The notes beneath the pieces are model-generated. The model did no database searches, had not been told where the DNA came from, and was given only the letters and a program-made list of their open reading frames with translations. 43,944 nucleotides of DNA, from the NCBI RefSeq assembly GCF_003144195.1, contig NW_020290106.1, forward strand, positions 2,505-46,448, in the 5' to 3' direction. Positions 32,616 through 43,944 of this stretch are shown here, piece after piece. Each line of letters opens with the position of its first letter. Position 1 is the first letter of the stretch. This stretch comes from Ceraceosorus guamensis. Lineage: Eukaryota; Basidiomycota; Exobasidiomycetes; Ceraceosorales; Ceraceosoraceae. The translations under genes were made by a program, and so were the position numbers.

Positions 32616-35600
32616 CGACGCCGAGGCGGAGGGCAATACCTCTGCATCTCAAAGCGGCCTTGTTCATCCTGCTTCCCTCGATGCACTTGCACCATCAGGC
32701 TCAGGCTCGAAGAACGCACTGGGAGTCCTGAGCAGCTCGCCTCACAATCTCTCGCCACGCACGGAGCGGCTGCAGTTGGCCAGCGATTCCATCAAAAGCA
32801 AATCGTCGACTGATCACCTCTCTCAGTCACCCTCCAGCACGTCCCCAGCGTACCTCTCACCAGGACCCCGAGTTCCGCGACTGGCACACTCCTCATCCCT
32901 CGCTTCGATCCGGACAGACAATTCTGAGCCCTTGTACGCCGGCGTAGACAGGGTTGCTCGCAGACAGGTCTCGGGAGGGAGCGTGACCAGCTCAGGCGGC
33001 CCCACGGAGTCACCTCTGATGCCACGGAGTAGAGATTCTTCGGCAGTATGGGAAGAGCAGAGGGACGAGAACTTGCGAGAGCTGGACGCAGTGCTTGCAT
33101 CTTTGCAGCAGTCTGACTCTTTGGATCTGGATTCCAAGGTGAGCAAGCTGGGCTCCTTTGCCATGAGCATACAGCACGCATTTCTGGCACCGGCGCGCCC
33201 ATCGGACCCGATTATATGCGCCTCTGGGGCAGCGCTGACACTGCTTCTTGCCACGCCTGGTAGCTGCATTTGCTTTCCCAGCTTCAGAGACTCATCCACG
33301 AGGGCACCGAGTTACCGTTGACACCAAGAGCAGCCAAAGGCGCTACCACCACCTCCGACGCCTTCAGAAAGTCTGGCGGCTATCTCTGCCTCTTGGGACA
33401 GCTGACCGCGCTGGAGAGCACGCGAACATCATCCGAGCGCACTGCTGCTGCGCCCAGTGCTGAAGATCAGCATGGCGAAACATCAGACCTGGCGCAGAGT
33501 AGAAGGGAGAGCACGCAAGACCAGATGGCACTCCAGGAGCGCCTCCGGATCGAGATCTTTAAGCTCGTCCTCTCCCTCCTGGCTGCCAATTTATTGAGCT
33601 CCACTGCGAGTCTTGCTCACTTCGAAAAGGACGTTGGATGGGACACGCTGCTAGCGAGCTTGCGGCTGTGCACCATCGACGCAACGTCTCCCGCTGCGTT
33701 CTTTGGAGCCCTCTTGGGGCTGGCGGTTGGCGATGTCGGAGGCTGGATCGGATGGCTCGAGAGGCTGTGCGCGGAAAGCAACGACTCGGCTCGCGTATCC
33801 GCGTATCTTGAAGGATTGCCAAGGGGGGATTCGGGAGCGGACGACAAGGAGCAATACATTCCCAAGCGCGTCTCGGAAAGCTGGCACTCGACTGCCGTTG
33901 AGATCCCCAAGGCTATAGGACTAGTCCTCACGCTACTGGACGAAGCCAATGAGCGGCACCGCGACTCTACGCTGCGCTTTGCGATCTGCGCCGTTGTTGA
34001 GCGCTTGTCAATAAGTTCAAGGCGAAATCAGGTTATGCTAGCCCAAAGCGGGCTTACGAGCCATTTGATTCAAAGCCTTCTGAAGCGACTACCCGACGCT
34101 CGCAGGCATGGTTCTGATGCCTGCTTAGCACGTTCCATGTCTCGCCTTCTTGGGCTTGGACTCGAGAGTGATGCCGCTCGGGTCATATTCAAGCGCTTGC
34201 TGGAGCCTGAAGAGGAGCGAGCATCGCACAACGATTCCCTGATGGAATTGCTGGTCAGCGTCGCAGAATCTTCGCGAGTGCCCAACAACATCACCTTTGA
34301 CTGCTCCATCGCAGGCCACGCGTCTCTGGCCTTTTCTTCGCTTCGACGACCCTTTCCGCCTGGATCAGCATCCAGAGGCTTTTCGTTCTTCACCTCGATC
34401 TACATCGAGCGCATAGAGCCATCAGCTGAACTCGAGCTATTTCAACTCTTTGATGGGCCGAGGAATTGCGTTGTGCGCCTGACAATAGAGCCTGGTACTG
34501 GCCAAGTCCATTACTGTACCGAGGCCGGGGAATCCGCATCGCGGACGCACTTTGTAGGCGGAGTCATCCCTCAAGGACAATGGACACATGTCTGTCTTGT
34601 CCACGCCCGGCCGAAGGGGACCGCAAAGAGATCTGTCGCTCAGCTTTCCATCAATGGCATCCTGGTGGACGAGCAAATGGTGCCATGGCCAGCTTCTGCG
34701 ACTGGCAATGTTCGGGCGGTCATAGGAACCGCACCACAGCGCAACGCGGGATCGAGCATGTCACCCGGACCCTCGCCGATTTCTGGAGGCGGGTTCCGAC
34801 GCAAGCAGACGAGTCGCCTGATATGGTCGCTTGGTGTGACGTACTTTATGGATGCTTTGGTGCCGCGGGATCTGCCTTTGGTCCTCTCGGAGCTGTCAAG
34901 GACGTACTCTGGCAACCTGCAGGACTCGCTCGGCAAGTTTTTGACGTACCAGACAAGCACCCGGGTCAACCTTCGTCTGAATGCAGTCTCCAAATCCATC
35001 GCTGGAGCTCACGGGAGCGGACCCGCAGCTTCGGTTGCGACCGAGCGCGACCTCTCGAAGCATCCGCTGGTCACTGCGATCGCTGGCAATGCAAGAGACC
35101 TCTTCAGCGAGGAACGCTTCTACTTTATTGTCTCTTCTGCCAACACGTGGGCACTCGCACGCCAGTCTACTGCTGGACTGGATGCTGCCCAGCGTCCGGG
35201 GCCGGTCGTCGTCCTCAATCAGGCCTTGCCTCTGACTCGCGATGCCATCGCCTCTTCTTATGGCTATGCGAAGCTCTACGGTCACCCGACTTTGTCCTGC
35301 CCTATTCCTCTAGACGAGACTGTTTGGCAGCTCGGTGGGGTCTCGCTCTTGCTCGCGATGGTCGAACGCGCATCGATGGCTGGCTCGCGAGAGCAACTCG
35401 AGGTCGCACTGCGGCTCTTTTTCGACTTGGTCGACAATAGCTGGCGTCTGTCCGAAGACGCGGAGAAGAAGAAGGCGTACGAGGTGCTCAGCTTGCTGCT
35501 GCACGCATACCGCAAGCAGAGCGGATCGCTCTCCATGTCCCTGTTGAGCATCTTTGAGCGAGCCGTGGGTATACACGAGGATCGTGCAGAAGATGCGGCC

Positions 35601-38600
35601 CTGTCAAACCCATTCGTATACCGCCTGTTCATGCTGGACTTTGAGCTCTGGTCGGGAGACGACCAAGTTCAACAAGCGCATCTCGCTCACTTTGCCGTCC
35701 TTTTGCGGACTTCGGCACATCGACGGTTCAACATTAAGCGCGTGGCCAAAATGCAGATTGTCCGCAAGGTGAGTGGGGACATTGAAGCATGCGCGGCATC
35801 GTCTCGCAGAGCTGACAGCGTTCTCTTTGCTCCGCACCATTAGCTTCTGTATGCCCTTCGCGCCGATCACATAAGCGCAACCTCGCTTTCTGCTGCCATG
35901 GAAGCCTTACGGGCGGCCCTACTCGCCAACTTTTCTGATGCCTCGATACGTGCTATCACCACTTATCTCGGCTCGCAGCTTTGCCGCGGGCTGGAGCGGA
36001 CCAGCAAGCGGGGGTCTGCGCGGGGTCGAGCCCCCACCGTCGACTCCTTTCCACCGTCTGACAGCGCCACGTTTGGGTTCCTTGGCTGCCGTCGTACCAC
36101 CCTTGACGACTCGAGTGCCACCCCTCTGATGGTATTTGAACTGCTTACAGATGTGGTGCTGCAACGACCAAGCTTCCTGGCCAAGATGGCCACCTCCGTC
36201 AGCAACAAATGGCTCCTCCTCTTTTTCCACCCCAAGGCTGAGCGTCGAGCAGCGGTGCTTTCACTTTCTATACTCGAAAAGCTTTTCGCGTCTCAACCGA
36301 GCTACAAGGAACGCTTCAACGCGACCGGAGGAATCAAGACGATGGAACGTCTGCTTCCGAGGTTTTGGGCCAGTCCCACTGTTCTGCCCACGTGCTTCGC
36401 TATGCTCTTTGGGCGCACTGTCGACGCCGCAGGGGGTGAGGAGGCAGACTTTGTGGAAAGATTCGGACCGCTCTTTTGTCCCAACATCTGCTGTCCGCCA
36501 ATGCTGCGTGCCATCGTGGCAGCTCTTCGCTTTGGTCTGCGTGAAGTTGCAAGCAAGTCCTCTGATCAACGACGAAGCAATCTACTGACGCGCAGCGGCA
36601 CCATGAGTCGACCTCGCCAAAGCGCAAACAACGCCAGTCTTTCGCCTGCGATCGCCGCCGGTGGGGCAGGAGGAGGTGGGCACGCGCGCAAGCGAAGCAC
36701 TTCGATGAATCTGGATTCGCAAGGGCTTGCTGAAGCATTTCGCATTAGCAGCGAGCTTTCTCTGCTCGAGGGCGCCGTCGCCCTGCTCGAACGGCATTGC
36801 CGCGCCTCGGCCGAGTTTCGCGATCTCGTCTACTCGCCAATCATTCTGCGCTTGCTGGTAGACGTTATCAGTCCTCACATCGACATTCGCACCCTGGATG
36901 ACTGGCGAACGCAGCAACGACTCGCATTGGGGAACGCGCAGCGATCAAGCATTCACGAAGCTTCTCAACCGAGTGTCCTGGCGGAGGCTTTATGCAATCG
37001 CATCTTGGCGACGCTCGTAGACTTGGCCCTCGACTCGATGATCCACAGCGGTACTGTGGCTATTGTGGCCGCGCTGACTGCGGCTGCACCTCCCGCAGAC
37101 CTGGTCGAAGCTTCTGCTCTTCGCGCTGCCATCTACTACAAGCTCTGCGACAGCGTTGTTGCAACAATCGCAGAAAGACCTTCGCTGATCAGCAGCAGCA
37201 GGGCTTGCGTTGCATTCGCGTCACTTGCCGAAGCCGCGTCCGATGAGGCTTTGCATGGCTCGACTGATTTGGCACAAAAGTCGTTCGACCTCGTCACGAC
37301 ACTGCTCTCCAAGTCGCATCTCAAAGTAAATGAAAATTTTGCTCGAGATGCGACATTCGCGCTCGCGTCGCAATCCCTCGTCACTAGCTTGAACCGGATC
37401 GTCCTCTATCGTTTCGCTGCCGCACAGGACGACGAGTCTCGAGCTGCTCTTTTACGAAGAGTGTTGGAGCACCAGACGAGCGTGTTGCTCGAGATCAATA
37501 CTGACGCTGCCTTTTTGCGCTGTCTGGTCAACCAAGCATTCAAATGCATAAAGACAGAAAGCAAAGACACTCGCGCCGCAGGTGTGAGCCTTTTGAAACT
37601 CATGGTGATCTCGAGACCTGCGCTGATTGAGCAGATTATCAGCGACGGCGTGTCCACAACGGACCTGCTGCAACAAGAGGACGGACCGGCAATACTATCT
37701 CGGCTCAAGGGAATGGACAGCGATCCTCCTCAATGGCCATTTCAAACGGAATGGCTTGGCTTTCTCAAGTCTCTGGAGACGCTCAAAGCGGCAGCCCACT
37801 TGGAGCGCGTGGCTCACGTCAAGGAGCTACTGGATCGCTCAGATGCTCGCGACCAATCTGTCGTGGCGACCGAGCGCCGCATGATTGCGTGGCAGGCCAA
37901 TCTGCGTCAAGAAGACAATCTTAGGTACACGAAATACCGACACGACGTGCGGGAGCTCTTTGTCTTTGCTCAAGCCGAGTGGAAGAAGTTGATGGCCCAG
38001 CTACAGCGCGAAAGAGGCGTTCTCGGCAGCGACGCGGATGGGAGCCGTTTGTGGTGTCTGGATCCTACAGAAGGTCCTACTCGCGTCCGGTCCAAGCTTC
38101 AGGAGCTCCCGCCCGCTTTGGAGGAGGTAGTGGATGTACCCTATCTAAAGGAGCAGACAGCGGAGGAGGAAATTGGCGAGATCGAGCAACAACCAGCTTG
38201 GAGCAATGGGGAAGTCGACGCTGGCGATACGAGCCTTTGGAGTGACGAGCCAGTGTCGGAACAGAGACCGCCCCCGTCGAGCCAGGCTCGCGACTTGCAT
38301 GGAAAGACCGATGCTGCGGGCGCAGAAAAGTTCGACGTTGGAGGCGATGGCCAAGGTCTTGTCCGCGAAGAGAACGTTGCGGAACTTGGCGATGGGGAAG
38401 AGAAGTTTCGCCGAGTACTGCGGTCCCTAGAGCGAGGAGACGTGATCATGGACGTTTTCAATACATCTAGAGTGGTTGGTATAGAGTGTCGCGCAGCTCT
38501 GTTGATAGTTGGCCGCACAGCCGTGTACATCGTCGACGATTACTGCCAATTGGCATCAGGAGAGCTTTGCGCTTCGTGGGAAGTGCCACCAGAACAACGC

Positions 38601-41280
38601 GACGCACTGGTTATGGCGACTGTGGCTCAGTCGGACGCAGATCACCCTTCGAATCTCATCGCACAGCTCGATGGAGAAGCCCAAACTCGCAAATGGTCCT
38701 GGGATCAGCTCAGCGCATGTCATAGACGAGCCTTTCTTCACCGTCGGACGGCTGTAGAGCTCTTTTTCGCAGACGGACAAAGCTGCCTTTTGGTCCTGGA
38801 CAAGACTGCGACGGTACAACGCCTGCTGATCGAGCTGGCCAAGCGGAATCGCGTCGCGGTTGCGGCCACAGAGCATCTGCTCGACGGCATACGCGAGGGT
38901 AGTGCGACAACACACCGAAGTGGTGGCAGCGGCGGTCTGTCATCTCGCCTCGCCGGAGTCTTGGGGCGCGGCGCTCAGCCGGGGCTCCTCACTGCTGCTT
39001 GGATGCGGCGCGAAGTCAGCAACTTTGAGTATCTCATGCAACTCAACACGCTGGCTGGCCGCACCTACACCGACCTCTCGGCGTACCCAGTCTTTCCGTG
39101 GATTTTGGCAGACTATTCGTCTATGACCCTGAATCTGGACGACCCGGCCTCCTTTCGACGACTTGAGCTTCCTATGGGCGCTCAGACGCCAGCACGACGC
39201 CGACAGTATGATGAGCGCTACGCTCAGCTGCTGGAGCTGGGAGAGCCTCCACGTCACTACGGCACTCACTACTCGACTGCCGCTACCGTCTGTGGCTATC
39301 TGATTCGTGTGCGACCATTTTCCACCTTGCTGATTTCTCTGCAAGGCGGCAGCTTCGATCTCGCCGACCGCACATTCAGCAGCATCAAGCGTGCTTGGGA
39401 TTCGGCTTCAGAGCTGACGAGCGGAGACGTGCGAGAGCTGGTCCCGGAGCTATTCTTTTTTCCACAGTGTCTGCTGAACACCAATGTGAGCTAGAAGAAG
39501 AAGAAGATGTCGTGCGTTGCATGAGCTCTTACACGTACTGCCTTGTCTACAGCGATTCGACTTTGGCTTGAAGCAAGACGGCGAGACGGTCGACGACGTC
39601 GAACTTCCGCCGTGGGCACGAGGAGACCCTCAGCTGTTTGTGCAGCTCCATCGAGAAGCACTGGAGTCAGACTATGTTTCGGCAAACATACACCTGTGGA
39701 TCGACTTGATCTTTGGGTGGCGTTCGAGAGGTGAAGCGGCGGTCGAGTCGACAAATGTGTTTCATCCTCTTAGCTATGACGATGGAGTAGATCTGGAAGC
39801 GATAGAGGTGCGTAAAGTGGTGCGCGGGTGCGCAAAGTGGTGCGCGGGACTTCACTGACACGGAGTAGCTCTTGACAACGTCTAGTCGCCACACGAACGA
39901 CTTGCAGCTGCTCAATCGATCCACAACTTTGGACAGTCGATGAGACAATTGTTCCACAATCCACATCCACAGCGCTACGTGGCACCTTTGGGCAGAGGGC
40001 CACAAGGACAGCGATTAGGGCTGGACGAAACGCCCTGGCTGTTCGTGCAGAGCATTGTGCCAATACGTTCCCTAAAGGGCAGCATCCACTTTATCTACGC
40101 TGAGCGCGTAGAGAGGGCGTATGCATCTCCTCGTGATTATCTCATTCTGCCGAAATTGGGCTTGAGCGTCAGTTCGGGACACTTGGACGGCAGCCTCCGC
40201 CTGTTCAGTTCAAACGATCCAACGCGCTCTGAAGGCGTGACGGAGCATATGGTGCCAGGACGAATCACGTGCTTCGCTCCAGCAGGCCCTGCCAACCTTT
40301 TGGCGGGCAGCAACGATGGGCTGGTCACTAGCTGGAAGGTCGATTCGAAGCGGCACGAGCTGAGCCACGTTGCGACGCTCAGAGCCCACACTGCTCCAGT
40401 GATCACCATCACGGCCTGCACCACCTACAGCATCGCAGTGAGCGGCTCTGAAGACCTGACAGCGGTGGTTTGGGATTTGAATCGCGGCGACTACGTCAGA
40501 AGTCTTCGTGGACACGAACTACCCGTGCATCTTACGGCCATCGACGAGAAGAGTGGGCTCATTGCGACGGCGGCTGGGACCGAAGTTCGTCTTTGGAACA
40601 TCAACGGCGATCTGGTATCGCGTGTTACCACCAACGCCAGCGTCTCTGACCCAGTTACAAGTCTGGCATTCTTTGAGAGACAGTGTCACGATCAAAAGCT
40701 AGCGTTGCTGCTGACTGGCCATCGTGGCAAGGTGGTCTCCTGGGTGTGCATTCCACGCGCCACAGACGGCTCAATGTCTCGGCAAATCAGGCCCGCAGTC
40801 AGCTCCAGCAATCTCAGGAGCGCGAAGCCACTACTCTGGCGTATGGAGGCGCATCACGTCTTTGAACATCGCGATCGGATCGGTCCTTTGACGATGCCCT
40901 TGATCACCGCCATCAAGGTCGTCGAAAGTTTTGTAAAAGGTGGCAGTGGGCAGGCTTCGCAGCGTCGACAACAGATCTTGATGGGCGACGAGCACGGTCG
41001 CCTGTACATTTGGGCGCTCCCAGGCGACGCGACGCCCATACCAGACGGCTTCGCGACGCACTGCATGTGGGAGGCGTGCTCCAAGAAATTTGGCGTGTTG
41101 GAGGCCAAGCGAACCTGCTCAGCTTGTGGGGGGCTCTTTTGCTCCAATTGCGCTACGCCGTATCCGGCGTGGAACAATGCACGATTCTGCGAGAGCTGCA
41201 AAATGCTCTTGAGCCTGCTGCCCGATCCGCCCGCTCCCGTCAGTCCCCAATCTGCGCGTACAAGACCTCTAGAGCGGTAG
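32560..41280 (+). CDS. BEACH-WD40 protein with C-terminal FYVE-like zinc finger (ALFY/WDFY3 type)
   Basis: Giant scaffold of the BEACH family, which acts in vesicle fusion and fission and, for ALFY/WDFY3, in selective autophagy. Exons 32560-33138, 33264-35768, 35844-39485, 39553-39807 and 39886-41280 give about 2,791 residues; the second exon might start at 33282 instead. In order: a Ser-rich N terminus (1-190); helical repeats with [14 protein letters not shown]; a concanavalin-like domain (about 566-670, [26 protein letters not shown]); more helical repeats; a PH-BEACH domain (from about 1890, [16 protein letters not shown]); BEACH (about 2082-2353, [47 protein letters not shown]); WD40 repeats (about 2416-2710, [13 protein letters not shown]); and cysteine pairs at 2719-2771 ([21 protein letters not shown]). 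The RHHC phosphoinositide motif of true FYVE fingers is not preserved. The last intron (39808-39885) contains a short internal GTGCGCAAAGTGG-type duplication. Confidence 0.92.
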
Positions 41281-41321
41281 CATCGCGCGCACAAGACCTC
41301 TAGAGCGGTAGCATCGCGCGC
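41260..41321. repeat. Tandem duplication (2 x 31 bp) across the BEACH gene stop codon
   Basis: ACAAGACCTCTAGAGCGGTA and the following 11 bases occur at 41260-41290 and again without change at 41291-41321. The first copy contains the last codons and stop; the second is in the 3' UTR. Confidence 0.95.
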
Positions 41322-42210
41322 ACTGTAACGCTCGTGAATGCGCAAATAACAGCTAGATCTTGCACAAGTCAGACTCGGCATATGTAATACGTAGACGCAA
41401 CAGTCGATTTGTGCAATTTATCAATGAAATGCGTGGCAGAGCCGTGCGCTATTGCTGAAAGAGAGACCTGGGCCCACACAATGGCACACAAGTTCGACGT
41501 GGCGCAGATCATTGTACGTGAATGACGTTCTGAGTACTTTTGTCAATCCACACCCTGCCAACTCTCTTCGCGAGTCGAGCTGTCTCTTTGAGATTGCGCC
41601 GCGTCGTCCGTTTCTGTGAAGCAGATCGCTGTACGTGAACGCTGCCCTGCATGCCCCCTCTCTTGCCATTTTGCCACCATCACCGTGTTTCGAACATCAT
41701 GATACCAAAGCGCAAAGGTTCAGGACATGAAGAAGCTGGGGCTGCTCTACCGTTCACCGCCTCTTGACTATCATGATGCTGATGGTGATGACGGCGTTTT
41801 TTTGTGAATTGTAAGCATGAAGTTTGTCGAGTGGAAAGCACAACAACATCAATTTGCATTACACTGACGAGGGCTTGCCAGGCGCAACAGTCACCTACTG
41901 AGATGCTCGAGACGAATAGCGGGCAATCATAGAATCTGGACTACCGGACAATGGTCGTCATGAGCGTTCACGATGGCAAAGCGCTTCGCATGAAGACCCT
42001 CCAAAGTCGCAACGTAGTCCATGAGCGCGATCTCTGAGCCTGGGCATACATTGACACCACTTTTCTCGTCCCCCCCTGCTTCTCATCCTTTGAATCGCAC
42101 GCTCCTCCCAAGCTGTTCTGGCTCCCTTTCTTTCATTCCTTGAATCGCACGCTCCTCCTAGCCCTACCTGATCTCCTTGCCTAGCCCTTCGTTTCAGCAG
42201 GCTCCCGCAG
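41322..42210. other. Intergenic region
   Basis: 3' flank of the BEACH gene. CAGATC..TGTACGTGAA occurs twice (about 41505 and 41624), and a 20-bp direct repeat lies at 42090-42159. No supported gene. Confidence 0.45.
42090..42159. repeat. Direct repeat TTGAATCGCACGCTCCTCC, period 50
   Basis: The 19-bp word occurs at 42090 and again at 42140, each preceded by a pyrimidine-rich TCATCC/TCATTCC stretch. It lies just upstream of the uncertain frame at 42211. Confidence 0.9.
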
Positions 42211-42699
42211 ATGCGCCGAGGAGGGGACATGAGCGAGTGGCAAAAATCATGCCTTACAAAACCCTCTGGCGGCGGTCGCGCGAGGTCAAAGGCGCGAAAT
42301 GCTGCTAATTTAGAGTCGGAATTGAACGAAGATGCCTCTACGTCACCCGGTATGTCTGCAGATGAAATGATTGAAATAAGCAACTGCGGCGTACACCTTG
42401 CGACCCGCGTGTACCGCCTGACTGCCGCGAGCAAGGTCCGACAGGTACCGATGCAATCGAAGACCAGACGGGTAGCCTATGGAGAGAAGAGTGGGGGGCC
42501 AAAGGGCCGCCAGCGGACCGGCCATCCTAAAAGATCGACGCCCCGTGAGCACTCGGGGCCGCCAGTGGTAAGAAGAGGAAATACGCAGCGGGTCGTGACC
42601 CGAAGTGACAGGGCAACGAGAACGGACCAAGCAATTGGACGAGGCGTGCAACGAGGGCAATCGGTCCCAGCAACCTTCCTGGAAGCAGTCCGCAGATAA
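42211..42699 (+). CDS. Uncertain basic ORF
   Basis: A 162-codon ATG-to-stop frame rich in Arg, Lys, Ser and Gly (for example KPSGGGRARSKARN). It has no recognised domain and no signal peptide. An opposite-strand frame (42343-42705) is equally open, so chance is likely. No neighbour suggests a function. Confidence 0.18.
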   Translation: MRRGGDMSEWQKSCLTKPSGGGRARSKARNAANLESELNEDASTSPGMSADEMIEISNCGVHLATRVYRLTAASKVRQVPMQSKTRRVAYGEKSGGPKGRQRTGHPKRSTPREHSGPPVVRRGNTQRVVTRSDRATRTDQAIGRGVQRGQSVPATFLEAVRR

Positions 42700-42794
42700 T
42701 ACCATTTTCCTACGTATTCGAAGCTAGAAATGACTGGACTGACCCGAAAAAGTGCGCGGACCAGCACAGCCCTTCGATGATGATGATGATGATG

Positions 42795-42803
42795 AAAAAA
42801 AAA
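42795..42803 (-). terminator. RNA polymerase III terminator of the tRNA gene
   Basis: Nine T residues on the minus strand begin one base after the discriminator position of the tRNA, the classic Pol III stop. Confidence 0.85.
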
Positions 42804-42906
42804 CGTTCCCGCCTGGGCTTGAACCAGAGACCTCGGAGTGTGTTATTAGCCGCACATGCTGCTATTAATTAACAGCTCCGCGCTCTACCAACTGAGCTAC
42901 AAGAAC
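42804..42906 (-). tRNA. tRNA-Asn (GUU), intron-containing
   Basis: Minus strand, 103 nt with a 30-nt intron at 42840-42869 (73 nt mature). The acceptor stem pairs GTTCTTG with CGGGAAC (two G-U pairs). The D arm is GCTC-AGTTGGTA-GAGC, and the anticodon stem is CGGAG/CTCCG with loop C-T-GTT-A-A. The T arm is TCTGG-TTCAAGC-CCAGG. The intron sits between positions 37 and 38, the canonical eukaryotic site. A-box and B-box sequences are present, and a T9 terminator follows. A GAT triplet run lies just beyond the terminator. Confidence 0.92.
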
Positions 42907-43647
42907 TATTCTTCAAATGAGTATAATATGATATATCAAGTTGCGGCCATAAACTCGAAGCTTGCTCGGAGCCGCATCCCGAAATCCCTCAGTCCCGCAA
43001 TCCTACTACTACTGCATGCGCAGCGCAAGATTCACGATTCAAGGCGCGCGTCCACGCCGGGCTGCAGTCGCGTGCCGGCGGTATACCTGCAAACGTACGT
43101 CTCGCGCATACGCACGCACCGACTTTGACTTCAGTCTGCCTCTTAAGCGCGATTTTCTGGCACCGTTGGTCAGTCATGTCCCCGACGGCATGCTTGTATT
43201 TGGGACTTCAGAGGTGTACACTAGTGACCTGTCCGCTCGAGAAAGGAGTGCCTGTACGCTAAGGGTCAGGTAAGCACGAGGTTTCCTGCAGCATGGGCAA
43301 GCGATCGATAAACTTCAACACCGCTGAGGGTTGCTGGAGCTGCCCGTGGTCACAGCTTCGAGGAACCGCTTGCTGCGGGCCCTGCGCTCTTCTTACGCTC
43401 GCGGAAGGTGTTCGCCCAGTAGCTGGTGATGTGCCGTTGGCTAACTGCTGGGCAAGCATCGATGAGCGCTTGGACGTCGCTATTTGGCAGGGGGTCTTTG
43501 GGGTCCATTGCCTTTGACAGCTCTTCTAACCGTGCAGCAAGCGCCGGGTACTCCTGCTTGAGAGGAGGAGACCTTGGCTTTTGGACCCTTCTGCTGGGGC
43601 ACAAAACACTCGAGGCATTTGTGCTCACATGCGGCCCGTCTTTCCTC
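42907..43647. other. Intergenic or unassigned region
   Basis: Upstream of the tRNA. It includes TTCACGATTCAAGG near 43030. Minus-strand frames that may continue the fragment at the right edge reach down to about 43350, but no start or domain can be assigned. Confidence 0.35.
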
Positions 43648-43829
43648 AGCTTTGGGTTGCCTCCCTTTGCCGCCTGCCTGCGCTGTTCCCCATAGGTCTT
43701 GAGGTCAAAGCCAGCTTTCTGCTGATTCACAGCACGAGAGCTTTGGGTTGCCTCCCTTTGCTGCCTGCCTGCGCTGTTCCCCATAGGTCTTGAGGTCAAA
43801 GCCAGCTTTCTGCTGATTCACAGCACAAG
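43648..43829. repeat. Tandem duplication (2 x 91 bp)
   Basis: Positions 43648-43738 are repeated at 43739-43829 with only about one difference. Because 91 is not a multiple of three, the reading frame entering from the right edge shifts between copies. Confidence 0.95.
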
Positions 43830-43944
43830 AACTAGCCCCTCCAGCACTTTGTGCAACCTTGGCACCTTTGCGCAAGCCCAGGAACCAGGCCTTTGCTTTT
43901 TCATCATCGTATCCCTTGGGCCTAGGAAGACTATTGTGGTCATC
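43705..43944 (-). CDS. Unrecognised coding fragment running off the right edge
   Basis: The minus-strand frame is open from the window edge for 79 codons, with well-formed protein composition (RPKGYDDEKAKAWFLGLRKG, then AGFDLKTYGEQRRQAAKGG), and ends inside the 91-bp tandem repeat. A separate minus frame (43350-43799) covers the next part with LEELSKAMDPKDPLPNSD and ends TSYWANTFRERKK. The tandem copy appears to have interrupted one original gene. Its family is unknown to me; it could be a host gene or part of a mobile element whose body lies outside the window. Confidence 0.35.
   Translation of the reverse strand, partial: DDHNSLPRPKGYDDEKAKAWFLGLRKGAKVAQSAGGASSCAVNQQKAGFDLKTYGEQRRQAAKGGNPKLSCCESAESWL

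Noticed and set aside
34466-35440. 324-codon plus-strand ORF
   Set aside because: Alternative frame of the BEACH gene, Cys/Arg/Trp-rich and without domain features.

Overview
The window looks like nuclear DNA of a basidiomycete fungus, probably a smut relative (Ustilaginomycotina). The evidence is genes with several short GTGAGT...AG introns (mostly 65-135 nt), pyrimidine-rich leaders, basidiomycete-type protein families, and gene-poor intergenic DNA carrying repeated TCAAGACTC-like and TCACGA-like words. The lineage call is inference; no taxonomic marker was searched. Exon models were built by hand from reading frame, splice phase and family conservation.

Layout, left to right: 1-4619 is gene-poor. 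4796-6584 (+) is an anion:cation symporter-type MFS permease whose last 125 bp, stop included, are tandemly duplicated. 7556-10549 (-) is the RNA polymerase II CTD phosphatase FCP1. 11851-13085 (+) is the polyadenylation factor YTH1/CPSF30, which has a 17-nt exon. 14062-17862 (+) is a cluster of small secreted proteins. Two members, at 14953 and 16793, share the same gene plan and encode Kex2-type (LEKR) precursors with Cys-x5/6-Cys-x-Pro-Pro cores. 18243-21695 (-) encodes a D-arabinose dehydrogenase-like aldo-keto reductase with an entire Yae1-type protein inserted in its barrel. 23725-26120 (+) is the cell-wall-integrity MAP kinase SLT2/MPK1, with a 23-nt exon. 26291-28019 (-) is a zinc polyol dehydrogenase. 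30104-31920 (+) is a cyclopropane-fatty-acid synthase family methyltransferase. 32560-41280 (+) is a roughly 2,790-residue BEACH-WD40-FYVE-like protein (ALFY/WDFY3 type), preceded by an overlapping upstream ORF that reads like a signal peptide. At the right end are an intron-containing tRNA-Asn(GUU) on the minus strand and an unrecognised coding fragment with a 91-bp tandem duplication.

Most genes are unrelated housekeeping functions (transport, transcription, RNA 3' ends, signalling, lipid and sugar metabolism, vesicle or autophagy trafficking) and are not a pathway cluster. The exception is the 14-18 kb interval. There, adjacent short genes with signal peptides, paired cysteines and dibasic processing sites form what looks like a locally duplicated secreted-peptide family. 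The two most novel items are this peptide family and the dehydrogenase/Yae1 nested fusion beside it.
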